In this document: positions 26,346-35,489 of the stretch, one piece after another
Layout: each line of letters begins with the position of its first letter
Numbering within the stretch: position 1 is the stretch's first letter
Assembly (NCBI GenBank): GCA_049603835.1
Contig: JBMYSZ010000018.1
Location: 8,633-72,632, forward strand
DNA: 64,000 bases
Direction: 5' to 3'
Source: Mangrovicoccus sp049603835
Lineage (GTDB): Bacteria; Pseudomonadota; Alphaproteobacteria; Rhodobacterales; Rhodobacteraceae
Position numbers and translations under genes: made by a program
The notes under the pieces: model-generated
Databases searched by the model: none
What the model saw: the letters and a program-made list of their open reading frames with translations, nothing else
Told to the model about the DNA's origin: nothing

Positions 26346-27773
26346 ATGAAATCGATTTCGGCACGTTTGCGGCAGGCCTGCGCCGCGTCGACGCTGGTGC
26401 TTTTGGCGATGTCGGGGGCAAGCTCGGCGGAAACTTTGCGGGATACATTGATCTCGGCCTATAATAATAGCCGCTTGATCGAACAAAACCGCGCTGTTCT
26501 GCGTGCCGCAGACGAAGATGTTGCCGTGGCCGTTTCGGCGCTGCGCCCTGTATTCAGCTATTCCGCCAGCCGCAGCTATAGCTGGGACTTGGAAACCGGC
26601 GTGAACCAAGTCACAGGCATCCGCCAAGACAGCCAGTCGATCACCAATACTTTGGAAATGACCGGCTCTTGGGCGCTGTTTGAATTTGGCCGCAACAAAT
26701 TATCGGTTGAAGCCGCGAAAGAGGCGGTTTTGGCCGCCCGCCAATCGCTGATCTCGGTTGAGCAAACTGTGCTGTTCCAAGCGGTTCAGGCTTATACGGA
26801 AATGCGCCGCTCCCAAGATTTCGTGGCTCTGCGCCGCAATAACGTTCGGGTTCTGAACGAAGAAGTCCGCGCCGCGAATGACCGTTTCGAAGTGGGCGAG
26901 GTGACCCGCACCGATGTGGCCCAGGCCGAAGCGCGCCTTGCGGAATCCGAGGCGAATTTGGTATCCGCCCAAGGGGATCTGGAAACTGCGCGCGAGGCCT
27001 TCAATCTCGCGGTTGGTCGCTATCCCGGCACGCTCGCACCGCCGCCTGCCTTCCCGACGATTCCGGCATCGGTGGATGAGGCGCGCCAAATCGCCTTGGC
27101 CAGCCATCCCGATATTCGCCAGGCGCAATATCTGGTGTCCGCGTCCGAGTTGAATGTCCAAGTGGCCGAGCGGGAAATTCTGCCTGCCCTTCAGGTGACT
27201 GGTAGCGTTGGCTATTCGGATCGGTCCTCTCTGACCAATGATCTAGAGCCTGATGCAAGTCTTGGCATCGAATTTGGCGGGCCGATCTATCAAGGTGGCC
27301 GCCTGAATGCTCTTTATCGCCAATCTGTGGCGCAGCGGGATCAAAACCGTGCAAATCTGTTGCAGACCTCTTTGACTATTTCCGAGCGGGTCGGCTTTGC
27401 CTGGGCCAATTTGCAGGTTGCGCGGGCCTCGCTGCGGGCAACGGATCGGGCAATCGAGGCGAACCAAGTGGCCTTTGACGGCACCCGCGAAGAGGCGACT
27501 TTGGGTGCCCGGACCACCTTGGATGTGTTGAATGCTGAGCAAGAGCTGCTCGATAGCCGGGGCGATCGCTTGGATGCGCTTACGGTTGAGCAAGATGCTT
27601 ATTACTTCTTGCTTTCGACCATGGGGCTGCTGACCGCCGAGCGGCTGGGGCTGGATGTGGTCGCCTATGACCCCGAGGCTTATTACAATAGCGTGCGCAA
27701 TGCGCCGCCGATTGGTGCCAGCGAAGAGGGTATCAAACTGGACCGCGTTTTGCAGAGTCTGGGCAAAAAATAA
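26346..27773 (+). CDS. tolC: TolC family outer membrane protein
   Basis: Outer-membrane channel of 475 aa for type I secretion or efflux. A signal peptide (CAASTLVLLAMSGASSAETL, cut near residue 28) precedes two homologous halves of beta-barrel strands and long helices, visible as repeated ARLAESEANLVSAQGDLETARE-type coiled-coil stretches and the NLAVGRYPG region. The ATG is preceded by GAGGTGAG. Conserved order pcm-tolC followed by a PopZ-like gene is known in other alphaproteobacteria such as Caulobacter. Confidence 0.93.
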   Translation: MKSISARLRQACAASTLVLLAMSGASSAETLRDTLISAYNNSRLIEQNRAVLRAADEDVAVAVSALRPVFSYSASRSYSWDLETGVNQVTGIRQDSQSITNTLEMTGSWALFEFGRNKLSVEAAKEAVLAARQSLISVEQTVLFQAVQAYTEMRRSQDFVALRRNNVRVLNEEVRAANDRFEVGEVTRTDVAQAEARLAESEANLVSAQGDLETAREAFNLAVGRYPGTLAPPPAFPTIPASVDEARQIALASHPDIRQAQYLVSASELNVQVAEREILPALQVTGSVGYSDRSSLTNDLEPDASLGIEFGGPIYQGGRLNALYRQSVAQRDQNRANLLQTSLTISERVGFAWANLQVARASLRATDRAIEANQVAFDGTREEATLGARTTLDVLNAEQELLDSRGDRLDALTVEQDAYYFLLSTMGLLTAERLGLDVVAYDPEAYYNSVRNAPPIGASEEGIKLDRVLQSLGKK

Positions 27774-27869
27774 GCTAAATCCATCCGAATGAGCAACCAA
27801 AGGTTGTGTGGATAAGTTTTTGGTGCCAAAGTTAACTTAGCGTTTAGGGTAACTTGGCACTAATCTCCC

Positions 27870-28388
27870 ATGGCAGAACGCAAAGATCTTGAGGCGGTCC
27901 TTTCCTCCATCCGTAAATTGGTGGCTGAAGAGGTGCGCCACGCGCAAGAGCGTGAAGATGAGGAGCGGCGCGCAGCTCGTGCCGCGTCTTATGGTATGTC
28001 CTATCGTTCCGCCCGCGCTGTGGGCGAGGATCCGCGCCCGCCGCTGATTTTGCACGCCGCCCGTCGCCGCCCCACGGCAGAGCCGAAAATCGAAGCGCGA
28101 CCGCCAGAGAATGAACGGGCCGGTGATTGGTCTGAGGCGCCTGTTCCTGATGGGTCGACACGTTTGCAGGATTTTGATCCCAGCCGCCCGCCGGGGACTG
28201 CGGCCAATGGCGTGACGCCACCGCGTGACCCTTCGGGAATTCCGGGGGTTGATCGGGCGGAATTGCGGGAAATGATCCGCGAAGTTTTCCGCGAAGAGGT
28301 GCGCACCCGTATGGGGAAGCGGATCAATGAGAATATCCGCAAAATCGTGCGCCAAGAAATCGCGAATATGGGGCCGCCGCCTTACTGA
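27870..28388 (+). CDS. PopZ-like (DUF2497-like) protein
   Basis: The 172-aa protein opens with KDLEAVLSSIRKLVAEE (residues 5-21), close to the MEEILASIRRII-type helix at the N-terminus of PopZ. The middle, about residues 40-125, is disordered and rich in Pro, Arg and Asp. The C-terminus (REMIREVFREEVRTRMGK, then NENIRKIVRQEIANM) resembles the PopZ oligomerisation helices. PopZ forms polar microdomains that anchor chromosome origins in Caulobacter. Position just after tolC matches the Caulobacter popZ locus. The linker is basic rather than acidic, so similarity may be only to the ends. No strong ribosome-binding site was seen. Confidence 0.6.
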   Translation: MAERKDLEAVLSSIRKLVAEEVRHAQEREDEERRAARAASYGMSYRSARAVGEDPRPPLILHAARRRPTAEPKIEARPPENERAGDWSEAPVPDGSTRLQDFDPSRPPGTAANGVTPPRDPSGIPGVDRAELREMIREVFREEVRTRMGKRINENIRKIVRQEIANMGPPPY

Positions 28389-28417
28389 TTTCTGTTGGGT
28401 CGCCCTGCGTTGCGGAC

Positions 28418-29251
28418 CTATCCCAATTCCATGGTTGCAATCGACAAAAGACTTGGCCCGGCCTGAGGTGGCGCTCCGCGATACATGCGGGCGGTGGCAA
28501 ATGTTTCTGTGAAACCATGCGCCTCTAACACCCCGGCGAGGGGGCTATTGGGGGCCACATCGATAAAGGTGATCTCGCTAGGCAATTGGGCCGATGCCGC
28601 CCGTGCCAGGGCCAAGCCCGTTTCCAGATCCGGGGCGATAATCGGGCCAATCTTTGTGCCTTCGCGGCAGCGGCGGATGGTGGCGAAACCGTCCAGAGCT
28701 TCGGTCACTACAGTCAGCCTTGTCTCGCTTGGCTTGGTCCAGGCGGTCAGAAACCCTGGACGCTCAAAGCCAATCGCGGCCTTATCCAGCTGCATTAGAC
28801 GCGCTAGGTCGCTGTCTTGGAAAATGCGCAGGCCGGGTTGCGGCGCGGCGTCGAGCTGACCCGCAAATCTACGGCTGGCCCCAAGGCGCTTAAAGCCGGA
28901 TTTCGCGTAATTGGCTTCTTGCGCTGGCACCCCGTCTAGCCCAATCACCCGTTCCCCAGCGTGACCCAAAGCATGGCTCCAAAGCCCATAACCGATGCCT
29001 TGGCTGCGAAATTGCGGCAAACAGATATAGAGCCCTAGAAAAGCCAATTCGCCACAGTGATTGACCAAGCTGATCGCCGCCGTGATTTGCTCGTCAATTT
29101 CCGCCACGAAAAAGCCCTTCGGGTCTGAGGCAAAAAAGGCTTCGGCATCTGCCAGGCCGGGATTCCATCCCTCGGCCGCCGCCCAGTCCAGGATTTGGCT
29201 AAGCTCCGCCTGATCCGCAGTGCGAAATAGCGGCTGAGGCGCAGAGGTCAT
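28418..29251 (-). CDS. GNAT family N-acetyltransferase, two-domain
   Basis: The 277-aa protein contains an N-terminal GNAT domain with the acetyl-CoA site in YICLPQFRSQGIGYGLWSHAL (about residues 76-96) and a second, less conserved half (from about residue 150) resembling the Acetyltransf_18 type. It transfers an acetyl group to an unknown substrate. Its start overlaps the stop of the upstream GntR gene as ATGA, so the two are coupled. It converges with the PopZ-like gene. Confidence 0.85.
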   Translation of the reverse strand: MTSAPQPLFRTADQAELSQILDWAAAEGWNPGLADAEAFFASDPKGFFVAEIDEQITAAISLVNHCGELAFLGLYICLPQFRSQGIGYGLWSHALGHAGERVIGLDGVPAQEANYAKSGFKRLGASRRFAGQLDAAPQPGLRIFQDSDLARLMQLDKAAIGFERPGFLTAWTKPSETRLTVVTEALDGFATIRRCREGTKIGPIIAPDLETGLALARAASAQLPSEITFIDVAPNSPLAGVLEAHGFTETFATARMYRGAPPQAGPSLLSIATMELG

Positions 29252-29940
29252 AGGGATAAAGCCTCATGCAGTGAGCCCGGCACAGCGCGGGCATTGCGCA
29301 GATCCAAGCAGGAGGCCAGATCGACCAGATGGCTTTTCATCAAGGCTTCGGCGCGGTCGCCATCGTGGTCTTGGAAAGCGCGCATCAAAGCGTCATGGGC
29401 GTGGCTTTCGCAAAGCGCTGCCCGGCGGCGCCAATACAGCGCGATAATTAGCGAGGATCGTGCAACAAGCTGGCTAATGAACTCTTCCACCGTCTTTTGA
29501 TCGGCAATCCGGGCGATTTCCAGGTGGAATTCGCCAGAGAGATGCAAGGCCCGCCCGGCCTTGCCCTCGGCCATGGCCTCATGCTCGGCGTCTATATGGG
29601 CCTGAAGCCGCGCCAGATCCGCTTGGGTCATGCGTTTGGCGGCAGAGCGAGCGGTGCGCGGCTCTAAAAGGCTGCGGGCTTCGAAAACTTCTTGCGCCTC
29701 TTGCGCGGTGGGGCAGGCGACAAAAGCGCCGCGATTGCGTTTGAGCTCTACCAAATGCTGATGTGCTAAACTCTGAAGAGCGGTGCGCGCCACTGTTCGG
29801 CTAACTCCAAAGACCGCGCCAACCTCATCCTCGCTTAGCTTTGCGCCGGGGGCGAGGCGATGCTCGTGAATGGCATCAGCCAATTGCGCGGCGACGCCAT
29901 CACTGGTCACATCGGTTTTGGAGCTGGCGAATTCTTGCAT
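29248..29940 (-). CDS. GntR family (FCD-type) transcriptional regulator
   Basis: The 230-aa repressor has a winged helix-turn-helix (VAAQLADAIHEHRLAPGAKLSEDEVGAVFGVSRTVARTALQSL, about residues 16-58) and an FCD ligand domain with metal-ligand-like positions in AHIDAEHEAM, LSGEFHLEIA and CESHAHDALM. I trimmed the frame by 35 codons to ATG 29940. It is divergent from an ABC transporter operon, with a 24-bp inverted repeat between them, so that transporter is its likely target. The effector is unknown. Confidence 0.9.
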   Translation of the reverse strand: MQEFASSKTDVTSDGVAAQLADAIHEHRLAPGAKLSEDEVGAVFGVSRTVARTALQSLAHQHLVELKRNRGAFVACPTAQEAQEVFEARSLLEPRTARSAAKRMTQADLARLQAHIDAEHEAMAEGKAGRALHLSGEFHLEIARIADQKTVEEFISQLVARSSLIIALYWRRRAALCESHAHDALMRAFQDHDGDRAEALMKSHLVDLASCLDLRNARAVPGSLHEALSL

Positions 29941-30000
29941 GGTCTTTTCCTTCGATGTCCCAGACTGGGCCTGAGTCCCGGATCTCGGCAAGGTTAGAAA

Positions 30001-30024
30001 ATTGTATCGCAGATCGTATACAAT
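30001..30024. promoter_or_regulatory. Candidate GntR operator
   Basis: ATTGTAT (30001-30007), ten bases, ATACAAT (30018-30024): a perfect inverted repeat 61 bp upstream of the gntR start, between gntR and the divergent transporter. FCD-type GntR proteins often bind such TTGTA/TACAA half sites. Confidence 0.6.
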
Positions 30025-30168
30025 CATGGATGCAATCTTGCGCATCGACTATTCACTATTGCCTAATATTTGTGCGGGTGATGATTGTTTGGCTTTGCCT
30101 TGCGGAAAAAGCTGACAAATGCTGCCTTGTTCCGAAAGCATCCAAACAAGATGAGAGCAGGGGGCTAT

Positions 30169-31140
30169 ATGCGCACGGGTCAAGATTTGGAATTGGTGCA
30201 TCTGACGAAACGCTATGGCGATACCGTGGCGGTGGATGATGCAAATCACATATTCCAAAATGGCAGCTATGTTTGTTTGCTGGGGCCATCGGGCTGCGGG
30301 AAATCGACCACTCTGCGCATGATTGCAGGTCATGAAAGCGTAAGCGACGGCGCGATCATGCTGGATGGCACTGATATTTCGCGACTGCCGCCTGCAAAGC
30401 GTGCCACGGCGATGATGTTTCAAAACTACGCGCTGTTTCCGCATCTGAGCGTGCGGGATAATGTGGCGTTTTCCCTGCGGATGAAGGGCGAAGACAAAGA
30501 CAGCCGCAACAAAGCCGCCGATGAAATGCTTGACCTGGTGGATATGGGCCATCTGGCGGAGCGTTTGCCGGCGCAGCTTTCGGGTGGTCAGCAACAGCGC
30601 GTGGCGCTGGCGCGGGCCTTGGTGACAAAGCCTCGGGTGCTGCTGCTGGACGAGCCGCTTTCCGCGCTTGATCCTTTCCTGCGGGTCAAAGTGCGGGCCG
30701 AGCTGAAACGCTTGCAGCAAGAGCTGGGCATTTCCTTTATCCATGTGACCCATGGCCAGGACGAGGCTTTGGCCTTGGCTGATGAAATCGTGGTGATGAA
30801 TAATGCGGTGATCGAGCAGGCCGGATCGGCGCGCGATGTCTTTGCCAGCCCGCGCACGGAATTTGTCGCGCGTTTTATCGGTGGGCATAATGTGATCGAT
30901 CTGGAGGGCGCCCGCTATGCGCTGCGCGCCGATGAGATCCAGTTAAGCCCCACAGGCCAAGCAGCAACAGTGACATCGGTGGAATATCAGGGTGACCGCG
31001 TGGCGGTCTCTGCCAATTTCCAGGGCAATGACCTGCTGGTCATGGTGCCCGAGGCAGTCTTTTTCAACGAACCAAAATCTCCGGGCGATGCTGTCGGGCT
31101 CGCTTGGGATCCGGGGCGGTTGCACCGCCTCAACGGCTAG
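30169..31140 (+). CDS. Polyamine-type ABC transporter ATP-binding protein (PotA-like)
   Basis: The 323-aa ATPase has Walker A GPSGCGKSTTLRMIAG, signature LSGGQQQRVALARAL, Walker B LLLDEPLSALDPFLR and a C-terminal TOBE-like region. The frame continues upstream to 30085, but ATG 30169 has GGGGG about 5 bp before it; ATG 30151 is the alternative. First gene of a five-gene run with a TAT-type binding protein, two permeases and a racemase. Family: PotA/PhnC group of the spermidine/putrescine class; the actual substrate is unknown. Confidence 0.87.
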   Translation: MRTGQDLELVHLTKRYGDTVAVDDANHIFQNGSYVCLLGPSGCGKSTTLRMIAGHESVSDGAIMLDGTDISRLPPAKRATAMMFQNYALFPHLSVRDNVAFSLRMKGEDKDSRNKAADEMLDLVDMGHLAERLPAQLSGGQQQRVALARALVTKPRVLLLDEPLSALDPFLRVKVRAELKRLQQELGISFIHVTHGQDEALALADEIVVMNNAVIEQAGSARDVFASPRTEFVARFIGGHNVIDLEGARYALRADEIQLSPTGQAATVTSVEYQGDRVAVSANFQGNDLLVMVPEAVFFNEPKSPGDAVGLAWDPGRLHRLNG

Positions 31141-31165
31141 GACGACACTAAACAGGGGAAAAACC

Positions 31166-32431
31166 ATGAGTAAAATGCGGTATTCGCGTCGCTCCGTTCT
31201 GAAGGCGGGCACAGCAGCAGTCGCGGCGTCGACATTGCCCGCGCCGATGATCTGGGCGCAAGAGATCAAAGACGTCACGCTGCGCCAATTCGGCACCGGC
31301 GTTTCCAACCTCAACCAGGTTGCGGAAAAGGTGAAAGAGGATCTGGGCTTTACCCTGGAAATGACCGCGCTGGATTCCGACAGTGTGACCCAGCGGGCCG
31401 CGACCCAGCCTGATAGCTTTGACATTGCCGATATCGAGTACTGGATCTGTAAGAAGGTCTGGCCGACCGGCAATCTTCAGGCGATGGATACTTCGAAGAT
31501 CAAGAATTACGACAAAATCGTTGGCATCTTCCGCTCTGGTAAACTGACCCCGGAAAGCGTGATCGCCCAAGGCACCGCGCCGCATTCGGTTGGCTTTGTT
31601 GATGGCCCGGATGGCAAAAGCTTTGCCGATAGCGAAACCGGTTGGATGACCTTGATCCCGACCATCTATAATGCGGATACGCTGGGCATTCGCCCGGATC
31701 TGATCGGTCGCCCGATTTCCAACTGGTCCGAGTTGCTGAACCCGGAATTCAAAGGCAAAGCCTCGATCCTGGATATTTCATCCATTGGCATCATGGATAT
31801 GGCCATGGTCTGCGAATCCATGGGCGAAATTCAGTATGCCGACAAAGGCAATATGACCAAGGAGGAGATCGACAAAACCATCGCGATCTTCACCGAAGCG
31901 AAGAAAAACGGCCAGTTCCGCGCCTTCTGGAAGAGCTTCGATGAAAGCGTCAATCTGATGGCTTCCGGCGAAGTTGTGATCCAGTCCATGTGGTCGCCGG
32001 CGATCACCGCTGTGAAATCTCGCGGTATTCCTTGTGTCTATCAACCGCTGGAAGAAGGCTATCGTAGCTGGGGCGGCGGTATCGGCCTGTCCAAATCGCT
32101 AAGCGGCCTAGAGCTGGATGCGGCTTATGAATATATCAACTGGTATCTGTCCGGTTGGGTTGGCGGCTTCTTGATGCGTCAGGGCTATTACTCTGCGGTT
32201 CCGGAAACCTCCAAAGAATATATGAGCGCCAATGAATGGGGCTATTGGTTCGAAGGCAAAGAAGCCGTTGAGCCGATCACCAACCCGTTTGGCGATGTCA
32301 TGGCGCAAGCTGGCGAAGTCCGCGATGGCGGTAGCTTCTATGAGCGCATGGGCGCTGTGGCCTGCTGGAATGCGGTTATGGACGAAAACCAATATATGGT
32401 TCGCAAATGGAATGAGTTCATCGCCAGCTAA
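31166..32431 (+). CDS. Extracellular solute-binding protein, polyamine type, TAT signal
   Basis: The 421-aa periplasmic binding protein starts with SRRSVLKAGTAAVAASTLPAPMIWA, a twin-arginine signal. The mature part resembles the PotD/PotF group of extracellular solute-binding proteins, with GWMTLIPTIYNADTLGI and the RSWGGGIGLSKSLSG region. The TAT signal is unusual for polyamine binding proteins but common for the related taurine-like or opine-like homologues of Rhodobacteraceae. ATG 31166 follows AGGGGAA. It is 25 bp after the ATPase gene. Confidence 0.85.
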   Translation: MSKMRYSRRSVLKAGTAAVAASTLPAPMIWAQEIKDVTLRQFGTGVSNLNQVAEKVKEDLGFTLEMTALDSDSVTQRAATQPDSFDIADIEYWICKKVWPTGNLQAMDTSKIKNYDKIVGIFRSGKLTPESVIAQGTAPHSVGFVDGPDGKSFADSETGWMTLIPTIYNADTLGIRPDLIGRPISNWSELLNPEFKGKASILDISSIGIMDMAMVCESMGEIQYADKGNMTKEEIDKTIAIFTEAKKNGQFRAFWKSFDESVNLMASGEVVIQSMWSPAITAVKSRGIPCVYQPLEEGYRSWGGGIGLSKSLSGLELDAAYEYINWYLSGWVGGFLMRQGYYSAVPETSKEYMSANEWGYWFEGKEAVEPITNPFGDVMAQAGEVRDGGSFYERMGAVACWNAVMDENQYMVRKWNEFIAS

Positions 32432-32493
32432 GGCGAAACTTTCGGGCGGAGGCTTTTGGGCCTCTGCCCATCCCTAACTCCTATAGGAAAAAT

Positions 32494-33345
32494 ATGCTCG
32501 GACGGCATCTGCTTGGCTGGCTTCAAGCCGCCCCTCTTGCGCTGGTTTTGGTGGCGTTTTTGCTCGCGCCCATGGCGATGATCGTGGTTGTCAGCTTCTG
32601 GGGAGCGACCGAATGGTCGATCTATCCGGCATTCCTATTGGACAATTACCAGTTTCTGTTCTCTAGCCCCGTTACCTACAAAGTCTTTTTCAATACGCTG
32701 AAATATGCGCTGATCACTTGGGTGATGACCCTCAGCATCGGCTTTACGGTGGCGTATTTCCTAGCTTTCTATGTGCGCAATCTGACCGTGCAGATCGCGC
32801 TATTCCTGCTGTGCACCATTCCTTTTTGGACCTCGAATATCATTCGGATGATTTCCTGGATCCCGTTTTTGGGCCGGAATGGCATCGCGAATACGACGCT
32901 GATGGATCTGGGTCTGATCGATGCGCCGCTTGAATGGCTGCTTTACTCCGATTTTTCGGTGATCTTAGCTTTTGTCCATCTCTATACGCTTTTCATGGTG
33001 GTGCCGATTTTCAATTCGATGATGCGGATTGAACCGTCCCTATTAGAGGCGGCGCGGGATAATGGCGCTAGTGATTGGCAAAGCCTATGGCATGTGGTGA
33101 TCCCGCTATGCAAACCGGGGATCATGATCGGCACGATTTTCGTGGTCACCCTGGTGATGGGCGATTTCATCACCGTGCGCTTTATGTCGGGCTCTCAAAG
33201 CGCCAATATGGGGCGGTTGATTTCCAATGATATCGCGCTGCTGCAATATCCTTCCGCCTCCGCCACGGCTGTGGTGCTTTTGGCGACGGTGCTGATCATG
33301 ATTTCGGTGCTGCTGCGCTTTGTCGATATTCGGAAGGAGCTCTGA
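32494..33345 (+). CDS. ABC transporter permease, PotB-like
   Basis: The 283-aa permease has six membrane segments and the EAA loop LLEAARDNGASDWQSLWHVVIPLCKPGI that contacts the ATPase. It carries AGGAAAA before the start. The downstream permease begins one base after its stop codon, so translation is coupled. Confidence 0.88.
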   Translation: MLGRHLLGWLQAAPLALVLVAFLLAPMAMIVVVSFWGATEWSIYPAFLLDNYQFLFSSPVTYKVFFNTLKYALITWVMTLSIGFTVAYFLAFYVRNLTVQIALFLLCTIPFWTSNIIRMISWIPFLGRNGIANTTLMDLGLIDAPLEWLLYSDFSVILAFVHLYTLFMVVPIFNSMMRIEPSLLEAARDNGASDWQSLWHVVIPLCKPGIMIGTIFVVTLVMGDFITVRFMSGSQSANMGRLISNDIALLQYPSASATAVVLLATVLIMISVLLRFVDIRKEL

Positions 33346-33346
33346 C

Positions 33347-34180
33347 ATGCAACGCGGACGCGCTTTCTATTTCCTGGCGGCATTCTTCGCGCTTTTCGTG
33401 CTGTTTCTCTATGGCCCAATCGTCACTATCGGCATTCTCAGCTTCCAAGGCCCCCAAGGCGGGCTGACTTTCCCGATGAATGGCGTGTCGATGCATTGGT
33501 TCTTTGACCTCTTTCAGCAGCAAGCCGTGGGCGATATCTGGGGCGCGTTCCGCCGGTCGCTGATGTTGGGGCTGGTGGTGATGGTGGTCACGGTGGTGGT
33601 TTCGGTGCTGGCGGGCCTGGCCTTTCGGCGCCGTTTCGCTGGGGCGGGGCTGCTGTTTTACTTGGCCATCGCCTCGCTGGTGATCCCGTCAATCTTGATC
33701 TCGCTGGGCGTCGGGCTGATCTTCAACCAGCTTGGATTGAAGATCCACTGGGCCACATCGGGGCTTGGCTCGCAGCTCACCTGGACTTTGCCATTTGGGC
33801 TGTTGATCATGTTCGCCGTGTTCAATCGCTTTGACAAAAGCTACGAGGAAGCGGCGCGGGACCAAGGCGCAAATGCCTGGCAAGTCTTTGCCCATGTGGT
33901 TTTGCCGATTATCGCCCCTTCGCTTTTGGGGGTGGCGCTCTTCGGTTTCACGCTCAGCTATGATGAATTCGCGCGAACTCTGCTCACTGCTGGCAGCTAT
34001 AACACCCTACCGCTGGAAATTTTCGGCATGACCACCAATGTGACCACGCCGGTAATATATGCTTTGGGCACGCTGACCACGGTATTTTCCTTTGTGATCA
34101 TTGGGGTTTTCCTGGCGACAGTGGCGCTTTTGACCCGGCGACGGGCGCGTCACGGATCGGATGCGGGCAAGGGCGTCTGA
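33347..34180 (+). CDS. ABC transporter permease, PotC-like
   Basis: The 277-aa second permease has six membrane segments and the EAA motif YEEAARDQGANAWQVFAHVVLPIIAPSL. I chose ATG 33347, whose AAGGAG lies inside the end of the upstream gene, over a 27-bp longer frame. The racemase gene overlaps its TGA by one base. Confidence 0.88.
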   Translation: MQRGRAFYFLAAFFALFVLFLYGPIVTIGILSFQGPQGGLTFPMNGVSMHWFFDLFQQQAVGDIWGAFRRSLMLGLVVMVVTVVVSVLAGLAFRRRFAGAGLLFYLAIASLVIPSILISLGVGLIFNQLGLKIHWATSGLGSQLTWTLPFGLLIMFAVFNRFDKSYEEAARDQGANAWQVFAHVVLPIIAPSLLGVALFGFTLSYDEFARTLLTAGSYNTLPLEIFGMTTNVTTPVIYALGTLTTVFSFVIIGVFLATVALLTRRRARHGSDAGKGV

Positions 34181-34833
34181 TGCGGCTGGTCTGCGTCAAT
34201 CCAAACTCCACCGAAGCCATGACCGAAAGTATTCGCGCCGTGGCGGCCGAGGCTTTGCCCGGCGCAGAGGTGATCGGCCTGACCAATTATGCGGCGCCCC
34301 CAGCGATCCAAGGGCCAGAAGATGGCGCAGCCGCAGTGCGGGGTTTGCTAGCGATGTTGCCGGAATTGCGCACGGCCAAGCCCGATGCGCTGATCCTGGC
34401 CTGTTTTGACGATACGGGGCTGGCAGAGCTGCGGGATGCGTTGCCTTGTCCGGTGATCGGCATTGGCCAGGCGGGGTTTCACATGGCTCTGCTCTTGGCG
34501 GGCGGTTTTTCCGTGGTGACGACCTTGGCTGTCTCGGTCCCGGTGATTGCGGAAAATATCCAGGCTTATGGATTTGCGGATCTCTGCCGCGAGGTGCGCG
34601 CCAGCGGTATTCCGGTCTTAGAGGTCGAAGAGGGGAGCCCCGAAACTTTGGCCAAGCTGCGCGTGGAAATCGCCCAGGCCGAGGCGGATGGCGCTAAGGC
34701 AGTGGTTTTGGGATGCGCGGGGATGGGGCGCTGGCAACCGGATCTGGCCCAAGGCTGCGATATTCCCGTGATAGACGGCGTCAAGGCGGCCGCGCTTATG
34801 GCGCAAGCCGCCTTTGCCATGACGAAACCCTAG
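34180..34833 (+). CDS. Aspartate/glutamate-hydantoin racemase family protein
   Basis: The 217-aa protein belongs to the Asp/Glu/hydantoin racemase superfamily: it starts MRLVCVNPNSTEAMT (the N-P-N-S/T motif of hydantoin racemases) and has the two catalytic Cys sites near LILACFDDTGL and VVLGCAGMG. The reaction inverts a stereocentre, here probably of a hydantoin, amino acid or related acid. Coupling to the preceding ABC transporter suggests the substrate is imported by it. No hydantoinase or carbamoylase gene is nearby, so the pathway is incomplete here. Confidence 0.82.
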   Translation: MRLVCVNPNSTEAMTESIRAVAAEALPGAEVIGLTNYAAPPAIQGPEDGAAAVRGLLAMLPELRTAKPDALILACFDDTGLAELRDALPCPVIGIGQAGFHMALLLAGGFSVVTTLAVSVPVIAENIQAYGFADLCREVRASGIPVLEVEEGSPETLAKLRVEIAQAEADGAKAVVLGCAGMGRWQPDLAQGCDIPVIDGVKAAALMAQAAFAMTKP

Positions 34834-34886
34834 GGACTAGGATATGTCGGTTTTTATGTGACCGATGCTGAGGGGGACCCCTCAAC

Positions 34887-34912
34887 AAAAAAGGCACGCC
34901 AGGAAGCGTGCC
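34887..34912 (-). terminator. Terminator of the DUF6280-like gene
   Basis: GGCACGC/GCGTGCC stem with a 6-nt loop, followed on the minus strand by six T. It lies about 40 bp after the stop of the 105-aa protein gene. A second perfect repeat at 34869-34884 (TGAGGGG/CCCCTCA) precedes it on the racemase side. Confidence 0.82.
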
Positions 34913-34951
34913 GTCTGGGCGGCACGCACCGCCCGAGGAATGGGGCGGAAG

Positions 34952-35269
34952 TTAGGCGGCTTCGGTCAGTGCAGCATGGCGACGCTCGCTCTCTTCCCGA
35001 GATAGAGCGACCGAGGTCCGGATGCCCTTAGAGACGAACTCCATCAGGCCAGAGACCACCCGCTCATTGGGGTCGATGCCAGCGCAGGACAGAACTTCTC
35101 GCCCGTCGCGCGACCGCGCCCAACGTGCAATCTGTTCCGGCCCGTTGCCATATTTTTTGTCGTCCGCTATGGCGTCATCCAAAGCGGCTAGGACTACAGC
35201 TGCGAATAATTTCCGGGCACGGTTGCCTTGTTCGTGATTAAAAGCTGTGCCGTCGATGAATTCGCCCAT
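34952..35269 (-). CDS. Conserved Rhodobacteraceae protein, probably DUF6280
   Basis: The 105-aa protein has no membrane segment and an even, charged composition; FIDGTAFNHEQGNRARKLFAAVVLAALDDAIADDKKYGNGPEQIARWARSRDGREVLSCAGIDP is a sequence I associate with a small family restricted to Rhodobacterales (I believe DUF6280, not checked). Its function is unknown. A single gene with its own terminator; AAGGAAG precedes the ATG. Confidence 0.78.
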   Translation of the reverse strand: MGEFIDGTAFNHEQGNRARKLFAAVVLAALDDAIADDKKYGNGPEQIARWARSRDGREVLSCAGIDPNERVVSGLMEFVSKGIRTSVALSREESERRHAALTEAA

Positions 35270-35489
35270 TTAACTTCCTTTGTTCTTGCTTGCTCTTGCG
35301 GTCATTGCAGTGCAGCGCAATATGCAGTCTGTGGCGTGATTCGGTATTACGGATTAGTCATACCTGCTATGTATTTTTTGCATGGCTCTATTTCGCACCA
35401 CTGGTTTGTTTACGAAGGTTGCCAGAAAGGCACTAGGGCGATATAGGCTCGCCATTCTTAAAAACAACCTCATGAACGAGCGAGCCGCT

